A stretch of 64,000 nt of DNA from JBDSSS01 sp963764195 (lineage in GTDB: Bacteria > Actinomycetota > Actinomycetes > Actinomycetales > Dermatophilaceae). Position numbers and translations under genes: made by a program. Positions 1 through 7,774 of the stretch are shown here, one piece after another. The stretch spans positions 434,001-498,000 of the forward strand of contig CAVXRG010000010.1 in assembly GCA_963764195.1 (NCBI GenBank). Direction: 5' to 3'. The notes under the pieces are model-generated. The model searched no databases. It had not been told where the DNA came from and saw only the letters and a list, made by a program, of their open reading frames with translations. How positions within the stretch are numbered: the stretch's first letter is position 1; the number at the start of each line of letters is the position of its first letter.

Positions 1-1592
1 GCACGCTGGTGCGCACCGACCTCGCCTACCTCACGCTCTACGACCCCGAGGCCGGGGACACGTACATGCGGGCCACGGACGGGTCGGTCTCGGCGGCGTT
101 CCAGTCGGTCCGGCTCGCGCTCGGCGCCGGCCTCGGTGGCCTCGTCGCCTCGACGCGCAAGCCCTACTGGACCGCCGACTACTGGTCGGACGCGCGCTTC
201 GAGCACACGGGCGCCATCGACGGCGCGGTGGGCGAGGAGGGCATCATGGCGATCTGCGGCACGCCACTGCTCGTGGACTCGCACTTCGTCGGGGTCCTCT
301 TCGCCGCGAACCGGACCCCCAGGCCGTTCACCCGCGAGGAGGTGGCCCTCCTCGGCAACCTCGCGACGCTCGCCGCCGTGACCCTCGTCCAGACGCGGAC
401 ACTGGCCGACGCCGAGACCGCGCTGGCCGCCCTGTCCGGGGCCCACGACACGGTCCGCCAGTATGCCGCTGGGGTGGAGAAGGCGGCCGCAGCGCACGAC
501 CGCTTCGCCTCCCTCGTCCTCGACGGCGGGGGCATCGATGACATCACGCACGCCCTCGCCGAGCTGCTCGGCGGCTGGGCCGTCGTCGTCGACGACACCG
601 GCGCGCGGCGCAGCGTCGCGGGCGCGGCTCCGAGCTCGTCGGAGCTGGTCGACCTCGGCGACCTCCCCGGCCTGGACGCCGGTCGGCTCGTCGAACGCGA
701 CGGTGTCTACGGCCTGGCCATCACCGCCGCCCGGGAACGGCTCGGGACGATCCGGGTCGGGGGCGTGGGTCTGCTCACCGAGTCCGACCAACGGACGGTG
801 GAGCGGGCCGGCGTCGTCACGGCGCTCGTGCTGCTCTTCGAGCGGAACGCCGCCGACACGAGGCAGTCCGCCCGCAACCAGGTGGTGACCGACCTCGTCG
901 TCGGGCGCGGCACACCCGGCGACCAGGTCGAGCGGGCCCGAACCGCGGGCCTGGACCCGCGGGCGCCGTTCTGCCTGCTCGTGCTGCGGGGCGGGGACCC
1001 GTCGGCGCACCGCGCCCTTGTCCTGTCGGCGAGCACCGCGACCGGGGAGGGCTCACTGGTCGGCAGCCACGAAGGTGACGTCATCGCCCTCGTCCCCGGC
1101 ACCGACCCGGACGCCCTCGCGAAGGAGGTCGCCGCACGGCTCGGGCGTCGCGGTGGGGTGACCGTGGCGGGTGTCGGACCCGTCGCGGGGGTGACCGGCA
1201 TACGGTCTGCCCACCAGGAGGGGGTGCGGACGGTCGGTGCCCTCATCGCGCTCGGGCACCGCGGCCATGGGGCCGCTGCGACCCGGCTCGGCTTCGCCGG
1301 GCTCATCGTCGGCTCGGACCCCGACGTGGCTGACTACGTCGGACGCCTCCTCGGGCCGCTCAGCGACTATGACGACCGGCGGGGCACCGACCTCGTCGGG
1401 ACCCTGGCGGCCTACTTCGCGGCCGGCTCGAGCCCTCGCCATGCCGCCGGGGCGCTGCACGTCCACGTCAACACCGTCTCGCAACGGCTCGAGCGGATCG
1501 GTGCCCTCCTCGGCGACGACTGGCAGACACCCGAGCAGGCCCTCGAGCTCCAGCTCGCCCTCCGCCTACGCCGCCTCCAGCGCCCGGACTGA
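1..1592 (+). CDS. GAF-domain PucR-type transcriptional regulator (5' end outside window)
   Basis: A transcriptional regulator that probably senses a small ligand through an N-terminal GAF domain and binds DNA through a C-terminal PucR-type helix-turn-helix. The frame is open to the left edge, and the first visible residues (TDLAYLTLYDPEAGDTYMRA) are mid-GAF, so the true start lies upstream. GAF features continue through GAVGEEGIMAICGTPLL and GVLFAANRTPRPFTREEVALL (about residues 1-125 as seen). A central less conserved region follows. The C terminus (SPRHAAGALHVHVNTVSQRL) is the HTH seen in PucR/CdaR-like activators. It faces the ABC uptake operon ending at 1683, with a large hairpin between the two genes. 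PucR-type regulators often control nitrogen or small-molecule catabolism, so control of that operon is possible but is only inference. Confidence 0.85.
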   Translation, partial: TLVRTDLAYLTLYDPEAGDTYMRATDGSVSAAFQSVRLALGAGLGGLVASTRKPYWTADYWSDARFEHTGAIDGAVGEEGIMAICGTPLLVDSHFVGVLFAANRTPRPFTREEVALLGNLATLAAVTLVQTRTLADAETALAALSGAHDTVRQYAAGVEKAAAAHDRFASLVLDGGGIDDITHALAELLGGWAVVVDDTGARRSVAGAAPSSSELVDLGDLPGLDAGRLVERDGVYGLAITAARERLGTIRVGGVGLLTESDQRTVERAGVVTALVLLFERNAADTRQSARNQVVTDLVVGRGTPGDQVERARTAGLDPRAPFCLLVLRGGDPSAHRALVLSASTATGEGSLVGSHEGDVIALVPGTDPDALAKEVAARLGRRGGVTVAGVGPVAGVTGIRSAHQEGVRTVGALIALGHRGHGAAATRLGFAGLIVGSDPDVADYVGRLLGPLSDYDDRRGTDLVGTLAAYFAAGSSPRHAAGALHVHVNTVSQRLERIGALLGDDWQTPEQALELQLALRLRRLQRPD

Positions 1593-1600
1593 CGCGGAAC

Positions 1601-1674
1601 AAAGTGTGCACTCGACATCCGTCGAGTGGGCACTTTCGCCCGCGACGGACGCGGGCGAAAGTGCCCACTCGAGG
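1601..1674. repeat. Dispersed inverted-repeat element, copy 1 (convergent intergenic hairpin)
   Basis: A perfect inverted repeat has 23-base arms at 1622-1644 and 1650-1672 and a 5-base loop. The arms contain the 15-mer GTCGAGTGGGCACTT and its complement. A third, slightly diverged copy (AAAGTGTGCACTCGAC) sits just upstream at 1601-1616. The element fills the gap between the convergent ends of the regulator and the hydrolase, so it could end transcription from both sides, although there is no T tract. Related elements lie at 15223-15285 and 39383-39484, which makes this a repeat family rather than a lone terminator. Confidence 0.9.
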
Positions 1675-1682
1675 GCGCGGGG

Positions 1683-2618
1683 CTAGGCCGGGGAGGCGAG
1701 CAGTCGGTCGACGGCGTCGACGACCGCGCCGACACCCCGCTCGCCGAGGATGACGTCGTAGTGGTTCGCGTCGACCCCGCCGGTGCGGATGGCGTCGGGG
1801 ACGTCGAGGGCGGCGAGCCGGGCCTCGTCGTAGAGGCCCTGCGGCTCGTCGAGCAGTCCGCGGTGGGCCCAGACGAGCTCGACCGGGGAGCCCTGCTCGA
1901 CCGCACGGCGAGCGGCCGCGTGGGTGGCCGCGTCGGCCAGCACGTCCGCGCCATCGGCCCGGACCGCGTCGAGGACGCAGGAGCTGCGCCACCGGCCCGG
2001 CTCGCTGTCGGACGCGACGAGGTCATGCTCGATGTAGGCACGCGCCGCACCGCCGGCGGGACCATCGAGCACCGGTCCGAGGGCCGGGTGCTGGGCCCAG
2101 AAGGCGAGGTAGTCGGCCTTGTCGTCGAAGTGCATCCGCAACCGGTCCATGGCCGGCCCGATGACGGCCTGCAGGGCCGCGTCGATGTCGAGGTCGGGAG
2201 GGCTCGGGAAGGCGAGTCCCCCGTCGACGAGCACGGTGCCCCGGAAGTGGTCCGGCGCGGTGGCCAGGGCGAGGGCGGCGACGAACGCCCCCATCGAGTG
2301 GCCGACGAGGACCGGCTTCGCCCCGAAGGCGGTGGCGACCGCCGTCAGGTCGGCAGCGTGGGCCGCCAGCCCGTACGGGGGCGGCACGTCCCGGCTGGCC
2401 CCGCGCCCCCGCAGGTCGGGTGCGAGGAAGCGCACAGCGCCCGTCCCGTGACGGCGGTCGACCTCGTCGGCGACCCGACGCCAGGACAGGCCGTTGGCGG
2501 TGATCCCGTGCACCGCGAGGACGACGGGGGCGTCCTTGGCCGCCTCACCCACCGTGAGGTCGTGGATGGCGAGGCTCCCGCTCTCGAGCTCGATGACGAA
2601 GTCCGACTCCCGGTTCAC
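1683..2618 (-). CDS. Alpha/beta hydrolase, last gene of ABC operon
   Basis: A 311-residue alpha/beta-hydrolase-fold enzyme, likely an esterase, lipase or amidase of unknown substrate. The oxyanion-hole HG is at about residues 37-38 (VLAVHGITANGLSW), the nucleophile elbow GHSMG puts the catalytic serine near 108, and a C-terminal NHYDVI supplies a likely catalytic histidine. The GTG start at 2618 was chosen because it overlaps the stop of the preceding permease gene (GTGA) and follows an AAAGGGTGG-like ribosome site; longer readings run into that permease. Translational coupling suggests the hydrolase acts on what the transporter brings in, for example an ester or amide. The substrate cannot be read from the sequence. 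Confidence 0.85.
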   Translation of the reverse strand: MNRESDFVIELESGSLAIHDLTVGEAAKDAPVVLAVHGITANGLSWRRVADEVDRRHGTGAVRFLAPDLRGRGASRDVPPPYGLAAHAADLTAVATAFGAKPVLVGHSMGAFVAALALATAPDHFRGTVLVDGGLAFPSPPDLDIDAALQAVIGPAMDRLRMHFDDKADYLAFWAQHPALGPVLDGPAGGAARAYIEHDLVASDSEPGRWRSSCVLDAVRADGADVLADAATHAAARRAVEQGSPVELVWAHRGLLDEPQGLYDEARLAALDVPDAIRTGGVDANHYDVILGERGVGAVVDAVDRLLASPA

Positions 2619-3682
2619 GATCGGCCACCCTTTCGGATCAGTCGCCCGCCCAGGCCGGCCAGGCCACCGGGGGCGAAGTAGACGACGATGATGAAGAAGA
2701 TACCGAGCACGAAGAGCGGCTCGGACAGGACCCGCTGGACCACGTCCGGCAGACCGGAGAGCGCGTCGGCGCCGCTCAGCTGCGTCAGCCGCGAGTCGGC
2801 GTAGTGGTAGAGGAAGCCACCGACGAGGGCTCCCCAGGTGCTGCCCGCCCCGCCGAGGACGACCATGACGAGCAGGGCCAAGGTGAACTCCGAGGTCGTG
2901 AGGTGCGGGTTGGACCCGCCGAGCACGAGAGCGTGCATGATGCCCCCCAGGGCGCCGAGGGACGAGCCGACGACGATGGCGAGCAGCTTGACCCGGTAGG
3001 TCGCCAGACCGAGAACCGCTGCACGCGCCTCGTTCTCGCGGACGGCGGCCATCGCGTGCCCCGCCCGTGACCGGACGAGCAGGGCGACGACGCTCCACGC
3101 GACGACGACGAACGCGAGCGCGAGCCAGTAGCGGTAGGGCGCGTTGGCGACACCGATGAGCAGCTCGGGTAGGGCGTCGCGGTTGAGCGCGAGGCCCTCC
3201 TCACCACCGGTGACGCCGCCGGGGTTGCGCAGCACGATGATCGACGCCGCCTGGGCGAAGGCGAGGGTCACCATCGCGAAGGCGATCCCACCGACCCGCA
3301 GCGCGATCGCTCCGACGACGAGGGCGAGGACGGTCGAGACGGCGAGGGCCAGCAGCGCCGCAACGGGCAGGGGCAGCGACCAGGTCGAGAGCGAGATGGT
3401 CAACAGGTAGCTGCCCGCAGCGACGAAGAGGGCGTGGCCGAAGCTGAGCAGACCCGTCCGGCCGAAGAGGACGTCATAGCTGAGCGCGATGCCGGCCATG
3501 ACGAGGCAGGTGGCGAGCAGCTGCATGCTCCCGGGGCCGTTGACGCGGCCGGGCAGCAGCCAGGGGACCTCGGCCGAGACGTAGGGCAGATAGGCGAGGA
3601 CGAGCAGGACGAGCACGGGTGGCAGTGCCCGCAGCGCCCGCCCCCGGGTTCCACCGGACCGTCGGGTCGTGGGCCCGCTCAT
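2615..3682 (-). CDS. livM: Branched-chain amino acid-type ABC permease LivM
   Basis: The second membrane subunit of a HAAT-type (branched-chain amino acid or related substrate) ABC importer, 355 residues with about nine hydrophobic helices. The family signature GRTGLLSFGHALFVAAGSYL is clear at about residues 75-95. The later GGxGSxWGALVGGFLYHY region is the loop contacting the ATPases. The ATG at 3682 overlaps the LivH stop (ATGA), and its own stop overlaps the hydrolase start. HAAT permeases also serve urea, amides or aromatic acids, so the substrate is open. Confidence 0.93.
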   Translation of the reverse strand: MSGPTTRRSGGTRGRALRALPPVLVLLVLAYLPYVSAEVPWLLPGRVNGPGSMQLLATCLVMAGIALSYDVLFGRTGLLSFGHALFVAAGSYLLTISLSTWSLPLPVAALLALAVSTVLALVVGAIALRVGGIAFAMVTLAFAQAASIIVLRNPGGVTGGEEGLALNRDALPELLIGVANAPYRYWLALAFVVVAWSVVALLVRSRAGHAMAAVRENEARAAVLGLATYRVKLLAIVVGSSLGALGGIMHALVLGGSNPHLTTSEFTLALLVMVVLGGAGSTWGALVGGFLYHYADSRLTQLSGADALSGLPDVVQRVLSEPLFVLGIFFIIVVYFAPGGLAGLGGRLIRKGGRS

Positions 3683-4563
3683 GCGAGGGCTCCCTTCAGG
3701 GACGAGGGCCGCAGCAGCAGCACGAGGGCGAGCAGCAGCACGACGGACAGGTCGCCCACCCCGCTCGCCGCGTAGTAGTTCGCGAGCTGTTGCACGAGGC
3801 CGACGGCGACAGCCGCGACCGCGGTCCCGACGAGCGACCCCATGCCCCCGATGACGACGACGATGAAGGCGTAGATGAGCAGGGTCCCGCCCTGGGCGGG
3901 CGACACCGTCCCGGCATACTGCGAGTAGAGGACACCGGCGAGGGCGGCTGCCGCTCCCCCGATGCCGAAGACGATGGTGAACGTGGCGCGCACGTTGATG
4001 CCGAGGGCCTCGACCATCGTCCGGTTCTCGACCCCGGCTCGGATCACGAGGCCGAGTCGGGTGAAGTGGAGCAGGGAGAGCAGCCCGCCGAAGACCCCGA
4101 GGGCGACGATGATGTAGACGAAGCGGTCGTTCGGCAGCAGGGCCCCGGCCACCTCGCTCGTCCCACGCATCCATGCCGGCTTCTCCACGGCCCGGGGGTC
4201 CGGACCCCAGATCCCCTGGGCCACAGCCACGGCCGCGAGCGACAGTCCCACGGTGACGAGGACCTGCTGGATGTGGCGGCGGTAGAGCGGGCGGATCAGG
4301 ATGACCTCGACGACGACCCCGACGATGACGCCGACGACGATCGCGACGGCCGATCCGGCTGCGAGCTGGAGCCACTCCGAAGCCCCCGCGCCGATTCCCT
4401 GCATCGTCATCCAGGCGGCGTAGGCACCGGCCATCATGAAGGCTCCGTGAGCGAAGTTGAGCACGCCCATGAGGCCGTAGATGAGACTGAGGCCGCTGGC
4501 GGCGAGGAAGTAGAGCGCGCCGAGCCCGAGCCCCGTGACGAGGATGAGGACGAGGTTGCTCAT
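3679..4563 (-). CDS. livH: Branched-chain amino acid-type ABC permease LivH
   Basis: The first membrane subunit of the importer, 294 residues, mostly hydrophobic. The N terminus carries the LivH hallmark LSLIYGLMGVLNFAHGAFMM. The C-terminal half contains VIGGMGSLVGTAVAAVAVGL, the conserved cytoplasmic coupling region. It starts at ATG 4563, overlapping the LivF stop by four bases, and ends overlapping LivM in the same way. Length and motifs are normal for the family. Confidence 0.93.
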   Translation of the reverse strand: MSNLVLILVTGLGLGALYFLAASGLSLIYGLMGVLNFAHGAFMMAGAYAAWMTMQGIGAGASEWLQLAAGSAVAIVVGVIVGVVVEVILIRPLYRRHIQQVLVTVGLSLAAVAVAQGIWGPDPRAVEKPAWMRGTSEVAGALLPNDRFVYIIVALGVFGGLLSLLHFTRLGLVIRAGVENRTMVEALGINVRATFTIVFGIGGAAAALAGVLYSQYAGTVSPAQGGTLLIYAFIVVVIGGMGSLVGTAVAAVAVGLVQQLANYYAASGVGDLSVVLLLALVLLLRPSSLKGALA

Positions 4564-5306
4564 GCGGCACCGTCCCGTCGCAGGGCGACTCCGAGCAGCT
4601 GGCGGGTGAGGTCGGTGTCGGCCACGAGCGCGGCCGCGTCGCCGCGGTGGACGACCCGGCCCGCGTCGAGCACGACGACCGTGTCGGCGATCCGTCGCAC
4701 GAGCGGCAGGTTCTGCTCGACGAGCAGGATCGGCGTCGTGCGGGCGACCTCGGCGAGCACGTCCGCGACCTCGGTGACGAGCTTGGGGGCGAGGCCCTTG
4801 GTCGGCTCGTCGACGAGCAGCAGGGCGTTGTCACGGAGCAGGACGCGGGCCAGCGCCACCATCTGCTGCTGGCCCCCGGAGAGGGTCCCGGCCCGCTGGG
4901 CGCGGCGCTGCACGAGGTCCGGGAAGAGCGTGCCGACGACGGGGGCGTCGACGCCGAGGTCGGGGTCGACGAGCCGGAGGTTCTCCTCGACCGTGAGGGT
5001 GCCGAAGACCTCCCGGTCCTCGGGCACGTAGCCGATCCCGCTGCGCACGATCCTCGTCGTCGACGATCCCTGGATCTCGTCTCCCCGCAGCCGGATCCGC
5101 CCCGTCCGCGGGGCGAGCCCGAGGATCGCCTTGAGCGTCGTGGTCTTGCCGACGCCGTTGCGCCCGAGCAGCGCCGTCACCCCCGTGGTGGGCACCTCGA
5201 AGGAGACGCCTTGCAAGATGTGCGAGCCGCCGTAGCGGACGTGGACGTCGTCGAGCGCGAGCACCGCCTCGATGGCTCCCGCTCGCGGGGACGGGTCGTG
5301 CGTCAC
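4560..5306 (-). CDS. livF: ABC transporter ATP-binding protein LivF
   Basis: One of two ATPases energising the HAAT importer, 248 residues. The Walker A LLGRNGVGKTTTL is near residue 45, the signature LSGGQQQMVALARVLL near 140, and Walker B LLLVDEPTKGLAP follows directly. The TKGLAP wording after Walker B is typical of LivF rather than LivG. The GTG start at 5306 overlaps the LivG stop (GTGA). Its neighbours are LivG upstream and LivH downstream. Confidence 0.94.
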   Translation of the reverse strand: MTHDPSPRAGAIEAVLALDDVHVRYGGSHILQGVSFEVPTTGVTALLGRNGVGKTTTLKAILGLAPRTGRIRLRGDEIQGSSTTRIVRSGIGYVPEDREVFGTLTVEENLRLVDPDLGVDAPVVGTLFPDLVQRRAQRAGTLSGGQQQMVALARVLLRDNALLLVDEPTKGLAPKLVTEVADVLAEVARTTPILLVEQNLPLVRRIADTVVVLDAGRVVHRGDAAALVADTDLTRQLLGVALRRDGAA

Positions 5307-6037
5307 AACGCTTCTCCCAGGTAGGCCTCTTGGACCCGCTCGTCGGACGTGACCTCGGTCGGGGTGCCGGCTGCGAGCAGCTGGCCGTGGTGCAGCACCG
5401 CCACGGAGTCGGCCAGGCCGAGCACGACGTGCATGTGGTGCTCCACCATGACGACGGCAACTCCGGTGTCGCGGACAGCGCCGATGATCTCGGTCAGTCC
5501 GTCGACGTCCTCGGCGGACACCCCCGCCATCGGCTCGTCGAGGAGCAGGGCGGCAGGCTCCGAGGCGAGGGCCATCGCCAGCTCGAGCTTGCGCCGGTCG
5601 CCGTGCGAGAGGTCGGCGGCGAGCGCCTCGGCGCGGCCCGGCATACGCACCCGCTCGAGCAGCTCGTCGATCCGCTCGCCCGTGGCCGCCCCGGCTCCGC
5701 GGAAGGGTGAGAACGGGCTGTGCCCCACCGCCTGGATGGCGAGCCGCACGTTCTCCCCCGCCGTCAGACCGTCGAACAGGGCCGAGGTCTGGAACGAGCG
5801 GGAGAGGCCCATCCGCGCCCGACGAGTCGCACTGACTCGGGTGACGTCCCTGTCCCGCAGGGTGATCCGTCCGGTCGTCGGTCGAGTCACACCGCTGAGG
5901 ATGTTGACGAGCGAGGACTTCCCTGCACCGTTGGGGCCGATGACGCCGAGGAGCTCACCGGCCCTCACTCGGAGGGAGACGTCGTCGAGGATCTGGGCGC
6001 CGCCGACGCGCCACCCGACCTCGTGCGCCTCGATCAC
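5303..6037 (-). CDS. livG: ABC transporter ATP-binding protein LivG
   Basis: The second ATPase of the importer, 244 residues. Walker A is GVIGPNGAGKSSLV, the signature loop is LSHGDRRKLELAMAL, and Walker B is LLLDEPMAGVS. LSHG in place of LSGG and the conserved C-terminal VVMVEHHMHVVLGLAD are LivG traits. The GTG start at 6037 overlaps the stop of the binding-protein gene, so all five downstream genes appear to be read from one message in a coupled chain. Confidence 0.94.
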   Translation of the reverse strand: MIEAHEVGWRVGGAQILDDVSLRVRAGELLGVIGPNGAGKSSLVNILSGVTRPTTGRITLRDRDVTRVSATRRARMGLSRSFQTSALFDGLTAGENVRLAIQAVGHSPFSPFRGAGAATGERIDELLERVRMPGRAEALAADLSHGDRRKLELAMALASEPAALLLDEPMAGVSAEDVDGLTEIIGAVRDTGVAVVMVEHHMHVVLGLADSVAVLHHGQLLAAGTPTEVTSDERVQEAYLGEAL

Positions 6038-7251
6038 GGGAACGGAGTGACGGGCGGCGCGACGGTGTCCGGGTCGAGGGTCTTGCCGAGGACCGGCACG
6101 ACGGTGTCGCCCTCCTTCTTCAGCGTCGCCGTGAACATCGGCTGGAGCACCGCGTGGTCCTCGGGCCGGATCGTCAGCGAGCCCTTGGGCCCGTCGAAGG
6201 ACCAGCCCTCAAGGGCCTTGACCATCGCGTCTGCGTCATCGCCACTCGCCTCGAGGGCGTGCACGATCATCTGGCCGGCGACGAAGCCGTCGTTGGTGAA
6301 CAGGTCGACGCTGCTGCCCTGCTTCTTCAGCCCCGCCTCGAGCGCCTGGTAGGCGGCGTTGTCGGCGGCCCCCTCGAAGAAGTGCGACAGGAAGTCGATC
6401 TTCGTGCCGGCGTCGCCGAAGAGGGCATGGGTCGGCTTGATGTCGAGCCCGGTGACGACCTTCGTCGAGTCGAAGACTCCCTGCTGCTCGAGCGTCGTCC
6501 ACATGGCCGTCGCGTTCGCGCCGGCCCAGGCGACGAAGAGCAGGTCGGGCGCCGCCGTCTTGACCTTGGTGGCGAACGGGGTCAGGTCGGTCGCCGCAGC
6601 CGGGACCTCGACCGAGTCGACCGTGGCCCCCTTGCCACCGAGGACCGCGGTGACGGCGGCGACGTTGGCCTTGCCGAAGGCGCTGTCCTGGGCCATGACG
6701 GTGACCTTCTTGCCCGTGACGTCACCGAGGATCGTGCCAGCCGTCGCGACGTCCTGGTAGGTCTGCCGGCCGGAGCGGAAGGTGTACCTGTTGGCGCCGG
6801 TCACCGCGTCGGCCGCCGCGGGACCGGAGATGAACAGCACCTTGTTGTCCTTCGCGAGCGGAGCGACCTGCAGGGCGACGCCGGAGGAGGTGGAGCCGGC
6901 GAGGATCGTGTTGCCCTGCCCGATCAGGGTGGTGGCCGCGGCGACCGCCTTGGCCGGGTCACCCCCGTCGTCCTGCTCGCTGATCTCGATGGTGTGACCG
7001 CCGACCGCGCCCGACCCGTTGGTCGCGTAGTCGAGGCCCGCGGTGAGACCCTGCCGGTACTGCTCGCCGTAGGTCGCGAGCGGGCCCGACTTCGAGTACA
7101 CGAGGCCGACCTTGTACGGGGCGCTGCCGCCCGTCGACGCGCCCGATGCACCGCCGGCGGCGGGGGCTCCGGGCTCGCCGGGCGACCCGCAGGCCGCGAC
7201 CGTGACGGAGAGCAACGCGCCCACGAGGGCCAGACTCCAACGCTTGGACAT
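6034..7251 (-). CDS. HAAT-family substrate-binding lipoprotein
   Basis: The extracytoplasmic solute-binding lipoprotein of the importer, 405 residues. The signal peptide has a lipobox (SVTVAAC, Cys21), followed by a Gly/Ala-rich linker and a Peripla_BP_6 fold starting YKVGLVYSKSGPLATYGEQY. The ATG at 7251 was chosen because it begins the lipoprotein signal and has GGAGG a few bases upstream; a longer in-frame reading lacks both. As the first gene of the operon it should carry the regulated promoter. Ligand specificity cannot be assigned from residues alone. Confidence 0.92.
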   Translation of the reverse strand: MSKRWSLALVGALLSVTVAACGSPGEPGAPAAGGASGASTGGSAPYKVGLVYSKSGPLATYGEQYRQGLTAGLDYATNGSGAVGGHTIEISEQDDGGDPAKAVAAATTLIGQGNTILAGSTSSGVALQVAPLAKDNKVLFISGPAAADAVTGANRYTFRSGRQTYQDVATAGTILGDVTGKKVTVMAQDSAFGKANVAAVTAVLGGKGATVDSVEVPAAATDLTPFATKVKTAAPDLLFVAWAGANATAMWTTLEQQGVFDSTKVVTGLDIKPTHALFGDAGTKIDFLSHFFEGAADNAAYQALEAGLKKQGSSVDLFTNDGFVAGQMIVHALEASGDDADAMVKALEGWSFDGPKGSLTIRPEDHAVLQPMFTATLKKEGDTVVPVLGKTLDPDTVAPPVTPFP

Positions 7252-7291
7252 GGGACGTCCTCCACCTCGGCGGGCGCTCGCGCCTTTGCTG

Positions 7292-7321
7292 CAACGAGAA
7301 TCGTTGACGCCCAACCGTTGG
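7292..7321. promoter_or_regulatory. Candidate operator upstream of the ABC uptake operon
   Basis: Two inverted repeats sharing CAAC/GTTG half-sites lie 41-71 bases before the binding-protein start: CAACGA-GAA-TCGTTG at 7292-7306 and CCAAC-C-GTTGG at 7311-7321. Their place in the leader or promoter region suggests a repressor or activator site. I cannot name the regulator; the PucR-type gene at the left edge is one candidate. Confidence 0.45.
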
Positions 7322-7414
7322 CACGAAGGTAGTTGAGGGGCCAGGACGTCGTCATGGGGTCCGCACCCACAGTGTCCGGTCCTACATGTGAGTCGCGACC
7401 ACAGGTCGCGGGGG

Positions 7415-7729
7415 TCAGTCCCGGTCGGCCAGGAGGTAGGACGCGCCGGCGCTGACGGCGGCCACACCGAGGACCGACGGCCAGGCCCCGACCTTCTTCG
7501 CCAGCGGGTGCGACGCGCCGAAGCCGCCGAGGTAGATCACCGAGAGGGCGACCGTCGCGGGAGCCCCTGCCTTCGCGAGCCAGGAACGACCGGCATACAG
7601 CCCGGCCGCCCCGAGGACGAGGCCGCCCAGCGGACGGATGCCCGTCGCGCTCGCGGCGAGGTAGCCCCCGACGAGGCCGAGGGCGGCGACGGGCGCGGTG
7701 GTGACGTCGGTTGCGGCGCGGAGCTCCAT
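7415..7729 (-). CDS. Small hypothetical membrane protein
   Basis: A 104-residue protein that I do not recognise. It has about three hydrophobic stretches (APVAALGLVGGYLAASATG, GGLVLGAAGLYAGRSWL, VLGVAAVSAGASYLLA) with short charged ends, so it is likely an integral membrane protein. It lies between dxs and the ABC operon in the same direction, separated from the latter by 160 bases that hold the operon's operator. The ATG at 7729 is the only convenient start. Coding is supported by codon pattern and hydrophobic periodicity only. Confidence 0.6.
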   Translation of the reverse strand: MELRAATDVTTAPVAALGLVGGYLAASATGIRPLGGLVLGAAGLYAGRSWLAKAGAPATVALSVIYLGGFGASHPLAKKVGAWPSVLGVAAVSAGASYLLADRD

Positions 7730-7774
7730 GTCGGCAGCATAGGCCGCGGTGCTGGGAGCGCCCCCGGTGCCCCG

